The notes under the pieces were generated by a model. It saw nothing but the letters and a program-made list of their open reading frames with translations, did no database searches and was not told the origin of the DNA. Positions 1 to 7,724 of a stretch of DNA of 47,554 nucleotides are shown here, in pieces; positions within the stretch are counted from its first letter, which is position 1, and every line of letters starts with the position of its first letter. A program made the position numbers and the translations under genes. The stretch comes from Acidimicrobiaceae bacterium (GTDB lineage Bacteria; Actinomycetota; Acidimicrobiia; Acidimicrobiales; Aldehydirespiratoraceae): assembly GCA_009845995.1 (NCBI GenBank), contig VXYK01000057.1, forward strand, positions 46,566 to 94,119, written 5' to 3'.

Positions 1-151
1 TGTTGCCGGGCGTAGCCGGAGCCGCGGGAGTGGGCCGCGTTGCTTGTTGCCGGGCACGTTGCTTGTTGCCGGGCGTAGCCGGAGCCGCGGGAGTGGGCCG
101 CGTTGCTTGTTGCCGGGCGCTGTGTTGTTGCCGGGCGTAGCCGGAGCCGCG
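1..151. repeat. Cluster of short GC-rich dispersed repeats
   Basis: Three full copies of a 26-nt unit lie at 1-26, 64-89 and 126-151; each begins TGTTGCCGGGCGTAGCC and ends GGAGCCGCG. Truncated copies starting TTGTTGCCGGGC lie near 44-55 and 108-119. The same unit recurs twice after tRNA-Arg at 27685-27743. No convincing + strand ORF covers positions 1-180, so whatever precedes sufD is at least this far away. The unit is a partial inverted repeat (GCCGGGCG/GCCGGAGC), which is compatible with a REP-like element. Confidence 0.8.
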
Positions 152-230
152 GGATCGCGGAGGCAGGGGAGTAGCCGGTAGCATTAGCGGTGTTTTATGG
201 GCCCTCGGGCCGGAATTATTGGGCAGGGCC

Positions 231-1517
231 ATGACTGATTTCTCAACCGACGCCGCGAGGGATTTGGCTGGTCCGGCATGGCTTGTCGACCGGCGAGTCG
301 GTGCAGCCGAGACCTTTGCGGCATCGGCGCCACCGGACGTGGCCGACGAGGAGTGGCGCTATAGCGCAATCCGAGAATTCAACCTGTCCGACTATGCGCC
401 GTCGCTGAAGACTTGCGATGTCCCGACACCTGATCTGGAGATAGACGCTGCTGCTGTGGTTCACACGGTCAACGGGCGGGTCGCGTCGGTCGACGTCGGC
501 GATGAGCTCGTATCTGCCGGCATCTATATCGGCCCGCTTGCAGATGCTGATGCGGGACCTGCCCTGTTGGGCGCAGTGTCTGCTGAGGCGTCTGACTACT
601 TCACGGTTCTCAATGACGCTTTTGCGGCTGAGCCGATTCTGATTCGAGTGCCGTCTGGTGTTGTGGTGCAGCGGCCGATTGTGGTGACCCATCATGTCAG
701 CGGCGGTCGGGTCGCCGCGTTCCCGCGGCTCGTCGTCGACGTTGGTACCAATGCACAGGCCGAGGTTCTCGATTACCACACCTCTGACAGTGGCCCCTTG
801 CTGGTTTGTCCGGTGACGGAGCTTGATGTCGCTGCCGCCGGTCGGCTCGGTTATCTCAACGTGCAGCAACTCGGCTCGGGCACGTGGCAGTTTTCGTCGC
901 AGTTGGCGAGGGCCGGCCGCGACGCCACGCTCACTGCTTCCACGGCAGCTTTCGGCGGCGGTTATGCCCGTACCCGATCCGATGTTCGCTTGGTGGGACG
1001 CGGCGCTAACTGCGATCTGTTGGCGTTGTATTTCGGAGATGGTCGGCAAGGACTCGACTTTCGCACGTATCAGGACCATGTTGCCGCAGACACAACTTCC
1101 AACCTGCTCTACAAGGGTGTGGTGAGCGACGAGTCGCGCAGCATCTACACGGGCTTGATTCGAGTTCGTCCCGATGCCCGAGGGACGAACGCCTTCCAGA
1201 CCAACCGCAATCTGAAACTCGGTGAGAACGCCTGGGTCGAGTCGGTTCCCAACCTTGAGATCGAGAACAACGATGTGCGCTGCAGTCATGCTTCGGCGGT
1301 TGGCCCAGTTGATGCTGAGCAGCAGTTTTATCTCGAAAGCCGAGGTGTTCCGACTGGTGAGGCTGAGCGTTTGATCGTCGCGGGTTTTCTTGACGAAGTG
1401 CTTGAGTCGTTGCCCGTGACGACCATGCGCCGGCAATTGCGATCTGCCGTTGACACCAAACTGAACCGCCAAGCGCAACTGAGCCACCAAACCCAAGCTG
1501 AGGGAGCTCTGTCATGA
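231..1517 (+). CDS. sufD: Fe-S cluster assembly protein SufD
   Basis: SufD is a subunit of the cytosolic SufBC2D scaffold that builds Fe-S clusters. The protein has about 428 residues from ATG 231, which follows a GGGCAGGG ribosome site; a TTG at 219 is an alternative. The long central part is the beta-helix region. The C-terminal third carries NLEIENNDVRCSHASAVG and then QQFYLESRGVP, the usual SufD Cys/His signature and helical tail. SufB normally has CEHEA here, so SufD is preferred over SufB. The stop overlaps the next start (ATGA). No sufB is visible: the 180 bp upstream are repeats, so sufB must lie outside the window or elsewhere. Confidence 0.93.
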   Translation: MTDFSTDAARDLAGPAWLVDRRVGAAETFAASAPPDVADEEWRYSAIREFNLSDYAPSLKTCDVPTPDLEIDAAAVVHTVNGRVASVDVGDELVSAGIYIGPLADADAGPALLGAVSAEASDYFTVLNDAFAAEPILIRVPSGVVVQRPIVVTHHVSGGRVAAFPRLVVDVGTNAQAEVLDYHTSDSGPLLVCPVTELDVAAAGRLGYLNVQQLGSGTWQFSSQLARAGRDATLTASTAAFGGGYARTRSDVRLVGRGANCDLLALYFGDGRQGLDFRTYQDHVAADTTSNLLYKGVVSDESRSIYTGLIRVRPDARGTNAFQTNRNLKLGENAWVESVPNLEIENNDVRCSHASAVGPVDAEQQFYLESRGVPTGEAERLIVAGFLDEVLESLPVTTMRRQLRSAVDTKLNRQAQLSHQTQAEGALS

Positions 1518-1885
1518 GCCTTCACGAGTTGTTCGCGCTTGAGGAGCTTGAATCCGGCACGGCGCGCAAGGTGGAATTGGAAGGGCACCAGATCTCGCTG
1601 GTCCGTATCGATGACGACGTGTATGCCATCGGTGACATCTGTAGTCATGAGGATGTCTCGTTGTCTGAGGGCTACGTTGACACCGAGGATTGTCTGCTTG
1701 AGTGTTGGCGCCACGGGGCGATGTTCGATCTGAAAACGGGCGAGCCCGAAACTCTCCCCGCGGTTCGTCCTGTGCCGACCTATGACGTGTCGGTCGTGGA
1801 CGGGATGATCCAGATCTTGATTGCCGAAGGCTCCGAACCTCCTGGGGCCGGCCGAGGTTCAACCTGGGTGCGTGGCGATGAGTGA
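1514..1885 (+). CDS. Rieske [2Fe-2S] ferredoxin in the suf operon
   Basis: This 123-residue single-domain Rieske protein has the ligand pairs C43-x-H45 (ICSHEDVSL) and C64-x-x-H67 (CWRHGAMFD), which bind one [2Fe-2S] cluster. It resembles the non-heme oxygenase ferredoxin subunits found between sufD and sufC in other actinobacterial suf operons. A role as electron donor or cluster intermediate during assembly is inference from that context. The start overlaps the sufD stop by 4 bp and the end overlaps sufC by 8 bp, so the three genes are almost certainly translated together. There is no signal peptide. Confidence 0.93.
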   Translation: MSLHELFALEELESGTARKVELEGHQISLVRIDDDVYAIGDICSHEDVSLSEGYVDTEDCLLECWRHGAMFDLKTGEPETLPAVRPVPTYDVSVVDGMIQILIAEGSEPPGAGRGSTWVRGDE

Positions 1886-2678
1886 GCTGGTGATTGAGGG
1901 CCTGCGCGCTCGTGTGGGAGGACAAGAGATCCTCAAGGGTGTTGATCTGGCGATGGCTTCGGGTGAGGTCCATGCGGTAATGGGCCCCAACGGTTCGGGA
2001 AAGTCGACCCTGGCCCATGCCTTGGTCGGTCGCCCCGGTCTCGAAGTGCTGGGTGGATCTGCACGTCTTGATGGAGTTGAACTGTTGGATTTGCCGACTT
2101 GGGAGCGGGCCCGAGCCGGTTTGTTCTTGGCTATGCAGTATCCGACAGAGGTTCCTGGGGTAGCGCTGCGGGATCTGCTGCGAGCATCCGTGAGCACCAG
2201 CGACAACGCCGACGAGATTGGATCGTTGATGCGCGCTGAGGCTCAGCGCATCGGTTTTGACGAGAAGTTCTTGGAGCGACCGCTCAACGTTGATCTCTCG
2301 GGTGGTGAGAAGAAACGCAATGAGACGTTGCAGCTTGGGGTGTTGCGCCCGCGTTTTGCGATTCTCGACGAACTCGATTCGGGTCTTGACTTTGACGCGT
2401 TGCGGCTGGTCGGCGCTCGAGTGGAGGCAGCCACCGAGGAAGACTCCGTGGGAGTTCTCGCCATCACTCACTACAGCCGCTTGTTCGAGCAGCTCCGGCC
2501 CGACACGGTGCATGTCTTCGCGGGGGGTCGAATCCAACAGACCGGTGGCGCGGAGTTGGCCCAAGAGTTGGAAGACACCGGTTACGAACGCTGGAGTGAT
2601 TCGCCGCCACCAACCACGTCTGGGTCAAAGCTTGGAGAAGACCCATTTGCGGATCCTTTTGCCGATCCGTTCGCCTGA
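1878..2678 (+). CDS. sufC: Fe-S assembly ATPase SufC, copy 1
   Basis: SufC is the ABC-type ATPase of the SufBCD scaffold. From ATG 1878 the protein has 266 residues: Walker A GPNGSGKST near 36-44, signature LSGGEKKRNE near 140-149, Walker B AILDELDSGLD and H-loop ITHY. The Walker B region reads DELDSGLD where copy 2 at 4755-5519 has the more usual DETDSGLD. The last 20 or so residues are a tail of DPFA repeats absent from copy 2. A longer ORF opens at 1821, but ATG 1878 matches the family start and the 8-bp overlap with the Rieske gene. Confidence 0.93.
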   Translation: MSELVIEGLRARVGGQEILKGVDLAMASGEVHAVMGPNGSGKSTLAHALVGRPGLEVLGGSARLDGVELLDLPTWERARAGLFLAMQYPTEVPGVALRDLLRASVSTSDNADEIGSLMRAEAQRIGFDEKFLERPLNVDLSGGEKKRNETLQLGVLRPRFAILDELDSGLDFDALRLVGARVEAATEEDSVGVLAITHYSRLFEQLRPDTVHVFAGGRIQQTGGAELAQELEDTGYERWSDSPPPTTSGSKLGEDPFADPFADPFA

Positions 2679-2705
2679 GTCGAATCGCTGGGGCAGACTG
2701 TTGGG

Positions 2706-2993
2706 ATGGCTAGGACTCTGTTGACCGAAGATGAGATTGCCGAACTGCTGGCGGAGTTCGGCGAGTGGCGACGCGACGGAGATCGGCTTTGTCGCAGCTA
2801 TGAATTCGCTGATTTCATCGACGCCTTCGGCTTCATGGCAAAGGTGGCTGTGGTTTCGGAGAAGTTGTTTCACCATCCCGAGTGGAGCAATGTCTACAAC
2901 CGGGTTGACATCGCCATCACTGACCACGCAGCAGGCGGCATATCAAACAACGACCGAGCCTGGATAGAACGCGTCGAGCAGCTGACTAGCTGA
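2706..2993 (+). CDS. 4a-hydroxytetrahydrobiopterin dehydratase (PCD/DCoH)
   Basis: A 95-residue pterin-4a-carbinolamine dehydratase fold. The active-site pattern is visible as H56-H57-P58 (LFHHPEWSNVYNRVDI) with a further His at 74 (TDHAAGG). The family regenerates the pterin cofactor of aromatic amino acid hydroxylases; in bacteria without such a hydroxylase a molybdopterin-linked role has been proposed. No hydroxylase or molybdenum gene is nearby, so its partner is unknown here. It follows sufC1 by 27 bp and may be cotranscribed. Its stop lies inside an 8-bp tandem repeat. Confidence 0.9.
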   Translation: MARTLLTEDEIAELLAEFGEWRRDGDRLCRSYEFADFIDAFGFMAKVAVVSEKLFHHPEWSNVYNRVDIAITDHAAGGISNNDRAWIERVEQLTS

Positions 2994-3023
2994 CTCGTTG
3001 ACTAGTTGACCAGCGCCGGCGCT
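2982..3023. repeat. Four-fold 8-bp tandem repeat plus 12-bp palindrome
   Basis: Four degenerate 8-mers follow each other: CTGACTAG, CTGACTCG, TTGACTAG, TTGACCAG (2982-3013). They run through the stop codon of the pterin dehydratase and into a perfect palindrome AGCGCCGGCGCT (3012-3023) that touches the stop codon of convergent sufU. There is no T-run, so an intrinsic terminator is not supported, but the site sits where two operons converge. Confidence 0.6.
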
Positions 3024-3517
3024 CAGGCAGCGGCGGCTTCGTCGAGCGCTTGGGCGAGCGTGTTCCAGCTCAGCGTGGCGCACTTGATTCGTATCGGGAA
3101 TTTCACAACACCGCGCAGTGCCTCGAGGTCGCCGAGCTTCATGTCCTCAGCTGCTCCTTCGAGTTCTATTCCCAGGGCTGCTTCGCTCCCGTCGCCGCCG
3201 ATTTCGGTCTCGTGGATCGACATGAGCCCCTTGAAGGCCACGATCAGCTTGCGAGCGTCTTCGATTGTTCTGCCCTTTATCGCAACCGACATCATCGAGG
3301 CTGAGGATTGGCTGATGGAACAGCCTTGGCCGCCAATTGCGACATCGTCGATAACCCCTGAATCGTCGACTTGCAGATAGACGATGATCTCGTCGCCGCA
3401 TAGTGGGTTGAAGCCTTCGACCCTTTGCGCCGGCGGGGTTTCGAGCTCACCGCGGTTGCGGGGCGTTCGGTAGTGGTCGAGGATGATTTCGCGATACAGG
3501 TCTTCGAGTCCAATCAT
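3023..3517 (-). CDS. sufU: SufU-type Fe-S assembly / sulfur transfer protein
   Basis: A 164-residue SufU. The Zn/sulfur-accepting residues are in place: C40 and D42 in NPLCGDE, C66 in GQGCSIS and C146 in IKCATLSW. SufU accepts persulfide from SufS and passes sulfur to the SufBCD scaffold in the cytosol. It is the last gene of the - strand suf unit, 11 bp after sufS, matching the conserved sufS-sufU pairing. It converges with the pterin dehydratase. Confidence 0.95.
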   Translation of the reverse strand: MIGLEDLYREIILDHYRTPRNRGELETPPAQRVEGFNPLCGDEIIVYLQVDDSGVIDDVAIGGQGCSISQSSASMMSVAIKGRTIEDARKLIVAFKGLMSIHETEIGGDGSEAALGIELEGAAEDMKLGDLEALRGVVKFPIRIKCATLSWNTLAQALDEAAAA

Positions 3518-3528
3518 CTTGTGGTCTC

Positions 3529-4758
3529 CTAGAACGAGAAGATGTCGTCGACTGCACTGAGGGCATCGGCGAGCTTATCGAGGTCGGATTTGTCGTTGTA
3601 CACGTAGAGGGATGCACGCGAGGTGGCGTTCGCACCGAGCACGTCCATGAGCGGCTTCGCACAATGGTGGCCTGCTCGAACCGCAATCCCGGATTGGTCG
3701 AGCACTTGGGCGACGTCGTGGGGGTGCACATCGCCGTAGATGAACGACATGACACCGCCGCGTTCGGCGGGTTCTGTCGGGCCGTGGATGGTGATCTTGT
3801 CGCCGTGGCGTTCTGTGAGGGTCCGCAGGGCATATGCGGTCAGTTCAACTTCGTGCTGGCGGACATTGTCCATGCCGAGTTCGCTGAGGTAGTCGACGGC
3901 GCGGCCGAGCCCCACGGCTTCAGCGACCATCGGTGTGCCTGCCTCGAATTTCCAGGGGATCTCGTTGGTGGTGAAACCGTCTTTGGTGACGTTGAGAATC
4001 ATCTCTCCGCCACCGAGGAAGGGCGGCATGGCGTCGAGCAGTTCGGCTTTGGCCCAAAGCACGCCGATTCCCATCGGAGCGAGCATCTTGTGGCCGGTGA
4101 AGACCAGAAAGTCTGCTCCGAGCGCTTGCACGTCGGTGGGCACGTGGGGGACGTATTGGCTCGCGTCCACAGCCATCAGCGCTCCCGCCGCGTGGGCACG
4201 TTCGGAAAGCTGGGCGATCGGGTTGAGGGTGCCGAGCACGTTGCTCATGGCTGTGACCGAGAGCAGTTTGGCCCCGTCGAGGAGTCGGTCGAGGTCGCTC
4301 AGATCGAGATGACCGGATTGGTCGACCGGGATCCAGCGCAGTTCTATGCCCTTCTGGGCTCGCAGCATGTGCCAGGGAACGATGTTGGCATGGTGCTCCA
4401 TCTCGCTGATGACCACGGCGTCGCCAGCGCTGAGATTGGTTTCAGCCCAGGAGCGGGCCAGAAGGTTCATCGACTCGGTGGCGTTCTTGGTGAACACGAC
4501 CTCGGAGTCGGAATTGGCGTTGATGAACGAAGCGACTTTGGCTCGTGCACCTTCAAGAGCGGCTGTGGCCCTCACCGCCAGTTCATAGCTGCCACGGTGG
4601 ACGTTGGCGTTGGTGTGCTCGTAATAGTCCGCCATTGCATCTATGACGACCTGGGGCTTCTGTGAAGTGTTGGCGGAGTCGAGATAGACGAGTTGATGAC
4701 CGTGGAACTGCTGATCCAGCAGCGGAAAGTCGGATTTGATGGCGGCGGGGAGAGTCAT
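3529..4758 (-). CDS. sufS: Cysteine desulfurase SufS
   Basis: A 409-residue group II cysteine desulfurase. It is a PLP enzyme that takes sulfur from cysteine as an enzyme-bound persulfide. The PLP lysine is K224 in TGHKMLAP, and the persulfide cysteine is C366 in RAGHHCAKP. SEMEHHANIVPW and VDASQYVPH match conserved cofactor-site segments. The start overlaps the end of sufC2 by 4 bp (ATGA), and sufU follows, so the order sufC2-sufS-sufU forms one transcription unit. Confidence 0.96.
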   Translation of the reverse strand: MTLPAAIKSDFPLLDQQFHGHQLVYLDSANTSQKPQVVIDAMADYYEHTNANVHRGSYELAVRATAALEGARAKVASFINANSDSEVVFTKNATESMNLLARSWAETNLSAGDAVVISEMEHHANIVPWHMLRAQKGIELRWIPVDQSGHLDLSDLDRLLDGAKLLSVTAMSNVLGTLNPIAQLSERAHAAGALMAVDASQYVPHVPTDVQALGADFLVFTGHKMLAPMGIGVLWAKAELLDAMPPFLGGGEMILNVTKDGFTTNEIPWKFEAGTPMVAEAVGLGRAVDYLSELGMDNVRQHEVELTAYALRTLTERHGDKITIHGPTEPAERGGVMSFIYGDVHPHDVAQVLDQSGIAVRAGHHCAKPLMDVLGANATSRASLYVYNDKSDLDKLADALSAVDDIFSF

Positions 4759-5519
4759 GGGGTCACCGCTCCGAACCGCTCGTAGCCTTCGGCTTCCAGT
4801 CGTTGGACCAATTCCAGGCCCCCGGACTCGACGATGCGCCCGTCGATGATCACGTGAATCTGGTCGGGGCGCAGTTCAGAGAGCAGCCGTTGGTAGTGGG
4901 TGATGGCGAGAACGCCGAGTTCGGGCCGTTCGGAGCGCACCTCCTGGACTCCGGTGGCCACCACGCGCAGCGCGTCGATGTCGAGCCCGGAGTCGGTCTC
5001 GTCGAGGATCGCCATCTCTGGTTCGAGTATGGCCATCTGCAGTATCTCGTTGCGTTTCTTCTCGCCGCCGGAGAAACCTTCGTTGACGTAGCGCTCAGCG
5101 AACGACGCGTCCATGTTGAGCCGGTCCATCCACTCCATGATGGCCAGGCGGAGTTCGAGCACGGACATGTCTATGCCCTTGCGAGCAGACAGCGATTGTC
5201 GCAAGAAATTCAGGACCGAGACGCCCGGGATCTCCTGGGGATACTGGAAGGCCAGGAACAGCCCGGCCTTGCCTCGCACATCGGTGGGCCACTCGGTGAC
5301 GTCTTCACCGCGAAACCGTATTGAACCGGCGGTGACTTGGTATTCGGGGCTCCCGAGGATCACGTTGGCGAGCGTGCTCTTGCCCGAACCGTTGGGCCCC
5401 ATGAGAGCGTGCACTTCGCCGACCCCGACCTGCAGATCTATGCCTTTGAGGATTTCGATGTCGCCTTCGACGGTGGAGGCGTGCAAACCGTCGATCTCAA
5501 ATAGCGGAACCGTCGTCAT
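4755..5519 (-). CDS. sufC: Fe-S assembly ATPase SufC, copy 2
   Basis: A second SufC of 254 residues with fully canonical motifs: Walker A GPNGSGKST (41-49), signature FSGGEKKRNE (149-158), Walker B AILDETDSGLD and the H-loop AITHY. It heads the - strand unit sufC2-sufS-sufU. It is clearly diverged from copy 1 at 1878-2678 and lacks that copy's DPFA tail. Which copy partners SufD, or whether both do, cannot be told from sequence. No Shine-Dalgarno precedes ATG 5519; TAAACT sits 7 nt upstream, suggesting a leaderless mRNA. Confidence 0.95.
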   Translation of the reverse strand: MTTVPLFEIDGLHASTVEGDIEILKGIDLQVGVGEVHALMGPNGSGKSTLANVILGSPEYQVTAGSIRFRGEDVTEWPTDVRGKAGLFLAFQYPQEIPGVSVLNFLRQSLSARKGIDMSVLELRLAIMEWMDRLNMDASFAERYVNEGFSGGEKKRNEILQMAILEPEMAILDETDSGLDIDALRVVATGVQEVRSERPELGVLAITHYQRLLSELRPDQIHVIIDGRIVESGGLELVQRLEAEGYERFGAVTP

Positions 5520-5526
5520 ACGTTCC

Positions 5527-5532
5527 AGTTTA
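5527..5532 (-). promoter_or_regulatory. Putative -10 box of the sufC2-sufS-sufU unit, leaderless
   Basis: On the - strand the sequence reads TAAACTGGAACGT and then ATG. The -10-like TAAACT ends 7 nt before the start codon, and no Shine-Dalgarno lies between. That spacing predicts transcription starting at or next to the A of the ATG. No clear -35 is visible. Confidence 0.45.
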
Positions 5533-5606
5533 CGAGCACCACCGGTTTCGCACTACGGCCATAGGAGAAATTACACCCCGATCCGTGATGACCCAATTTT
5601 GTTGGG

Positions 5607-7457
5607 CTAGGCGTCAACAAAGCCGAGTCGTGCGGGGTTCCAGACGATCTCCGCTAGGTCTTGGTAAAGCCCTTGGCGCTCGTCCAGATCGTCTTTTTGG
5701 AACGTTGTCGGGTAGGGCTTGAATTCGAGTCCGTGGGTCTCGCGTAACCGTCGGAAGCTCGGGTTGTTCTCGTACGCCTGCGGGTGCAGGGATCGTGCGA
5801 GCGGATTCTGAGAGTTGTAGTGCTCCACCTTCTGCTCATATGGCATGTCGCCGTAGCTTGCGTTGAAGTCCTTGGGCAGGGGCAACAGGCCGCCAAGATA
5901 GTTTCTGTAACTTTTGAACTCGAAACTGTTGTCGAACTCGTCTTGGTAGCGGTCGAAGTGATTTGCCCAGATGTGTTCGACCTCGAAGGGGTGCTTTCGA
6001 GAACGGTCCATGTAGTCGGCGAAGGTCACGCCGGTCTCCAGTTCCCCGTCGAGCCAGGCTGTGATCCGTGCCAGGACATAGCGGACGTGTTTGCGATTTC
6101 GTTGCGTGAGGGCGAAGTTGTAGATGCCGTCAAGAGTTTCCCATTCGCTGTCAAGCCACTCGAACAGAGCGGAGCGAACTTCGTCGGTTGGTTTGTTCCT
6201 CACCGTCTTCATGAGGTTGAACATTGTGTACTGGACTGTTGAGTATCCGAAGTTGCGGTGGTTGACCATGCGACGCACGACGTAGATGTCGAGCGCCCCG
6301 GCCACCAGTGCTGTTTTTGCTTCGAACGTTGCGTCATCGTCGTCGGGCGTTATGGCCGCGAGGATCACCGGAAGCTGCAATGTGAACCCAACTCGCGTGT
6401 TGTAGTGCACGGCTTCGAGTCCGTCCTGGAGATCTTGGGATACTTGCAGCAGCTGCAGGTAGCGTTTGCTGAGCCCAAAGAACTCTTGTTCCACAAAGGC
6501 CCGGTAGTCGTCGGGCCGTTTGAGGCCGATTGTCTTTGAGTTGTCACGGATCCACTTGTGGAATGCCGTGCCGATCTCGTCGAAATCGCCCGGTGAGGCG
6601 TTCGCCTTTCGCTCACGCTGCGTTTTGGCGTAGTTGCCCCGCAGCCATGCCTTGACGAAGTCGGCGTCTGCGTTCTGTTCGGCGTCGGTAAGCTCCGTCA
6701 CGCGCCGCCGCCATCTGTCGTTGAGCGTGTGGATCAGGTCTTCGTTGCCGACACGAGCGAGAAGGTAACTCTTCAGCATGTCCGTGTTGCTCAGTCGCAG
6801 GCCGCGGTCGTTCATCGTTTCGAAGATCTCGAGTGCCATGTCCTGGTCGGACGCACTTATGTCTACGAGGATGACCCTGTGAAGGAGCCAGTCGACGAAG
6901 TAGGGCAAAGTGTCGCCCTGAAGGTCGTCTGGAAAGCGCTCTTCAATAGTGCCCCATCGTTCCCAGAGATTCCGCACCGACCCCGGTTCGTCCGAAGGGT
7001 CGAAATCGCGTCCCTCCTCAATGGCGGACAGGCACTTCTCCCGCTCGTCGACGTCAAGGTTGAAGGTCTTCGTGCCGAAGGACGAGGAGTAGACAAGCGG
7101 AGTGAGGGCATTACTGTCTTCAGGGTGTGACTCGGCTAAACAACTGCGAAGGTGGATGAGTAGAAGGCTCAGCGTTGTGATCCGCTGCTGCCCGTCGACG
7201 AGGTAACGGACGCCGTCCCGCTGCGCGGTAACGATCGGACCGAGGAAGTAGGGTCGATAGGAAGCAACTTGGCGCCGCTCGTGGTCTGGATCGAACTCGT
7301 CGTCAAAGCGCCCGACAAGGTCGTCGATCAGTTCGCCGACCTGCGACTCCTTCCAGCTGTACTCCCGTTGATAGAAGTCGAGGCCGTAACGATTGTTCGA
7401 CAGGAGTTGGCTCACCGACCGAGCGGTTCCAGTGATCTGCTGTACGTCGACGGCCAT
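5607..7457 (-). CDS. DUF262/DUF1524 (GmrSD-type) nuclease, likely phage defence
   Basis: A 616-residue single-chain protein. The N-terminal DUF262 domain carries QREYSW (30-35) and VDGQQRITT (87-95), the nucleotide-hydrolysis motif of GmrS/DndB-like folds. The C-terminal DUF1524 HNH-type domain starts near 489 with VEHIWAN (493-499) and continues to LGGLLPLPKDFN. The family includes the type IV modification-dependent restriction enzyme GmrSD and related defence proteins. No methyltransferase, DNA-phosphorothioation or BREX gene is in view, so it looks solitary. The ribosome site AAGGGGGATC precedes ATG 7457. It stands alone between the suf unit and a broken DUF222 gene. Confidence 0.85.
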   Translation of the reverse strand: MAVDVQQITGTARSVSQLLSNNRYGLDFYQREYSWKESQVGELIDDLVGRFDDEFDPDHERRQVASYRPYFLGPIVTAQRDGVRYLVDGQQRITTLSLLLIHLRSCLAESHPEDSNALTPLVYSSSFGTKTFNLDVDEREKCLSAIEEGRDFDPSDEPGSVRNLWERWGTIEERFPDDLQGDTLPYFVDWLLHRVILVDISASDQDMALEIFETMNDRGLRLSNTDMLKSYLLARVGNEDLIHTLNDRWRRRVTELTDAEQNADADFVKAWLRGNYAKTQRERKANASPGDFDEIGTAFHKWIRDNSKTIGLKRPDDYRAFVEQEFFGLSKRYLQLLQVSQDLQDGLEAVHYNTRVGFTLQLPVILAAITPDDDDATFEAKTALVAGALDIYVVRRMVNHRNFGYSTVQYTMFNLMKTVRNKPTDEVRSALFEWLDSEWETLDGIYNFALTQRNRKHVRYVLARITAWLDGELETGVTFADYMDRSRKHPFEVEHIWANHFDRYQDEFDNSFEFKSYRNYLGGLLPLPKDFNASYGDMPYEQKVEHYNSQNPLARSLHPQAYENNPSFRRLRETHGLEFKPYPTTFQKDDLDERQGLYQDLAEIVWNPARLGFVDA

Positions 7458-7724
7458 CGTTGATCCCCCTTGTTCATGGGGCTAGACGAAGCCCGCTGGA
7501 CGAATCCGCCCATCCTAAAGTCTCGTCGCTGTATGTCGCCTTTGTTCGGGACGATTCGAACCTTGAATGCAAGTGGCTCTCACGCGGACGACCCACGGAA
7601 TGACAGTCGCGGTGTCCGTGTGCTTTCGAGTCAACCAGGCTGCGCGATGGTCTCAGCACAGGAGAGTAGTGGATGATTATATGATTTATCGTAGAGTGTC
7701 ATACCCTGTTGTTAGGTTTTGGTC
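7458..7724. other. Intergenic region between two nuclease-like genes
   Basis: This 267-bp spacer holds the upstream region of the leftward DUF262 gene and the rightward DUF222 pseudogene. The right half is AT-richer than its surroundings (GATTATATGATTTATC near 7674) and includes TAGAGT at 7692-7697. I see no small ORF or RNA gene that I can support. Confidence 0.4.

Noticed and set aside
243..1496. A 417-codon antisense frame across sufD
   Set aside because: It mirrors the sufD codon pattern, has no family features and would overlap a clear gene throughout.
1512..2564. A 350-codon antisense frame across the Rieske and sufC1 genes
   Set aside because: Arg/Ser-rich shadow sequence with no domain, fully covered by two well-supported genes.
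3012..3023. AGCGCCGGCGCT as a bidirectional terminator between convergent operons
   Set aside because: The stem would be only 4 bp with a 4-nt loop and there is no T-run on either strand.
7553..7562. GATTCGAACC resembling a tRNA T-loop on the - strand
   Set aside because: The flanking bases do not form a T-stem, acceptor or anticodon arm, so it is not a tRNA or a clear fragment.
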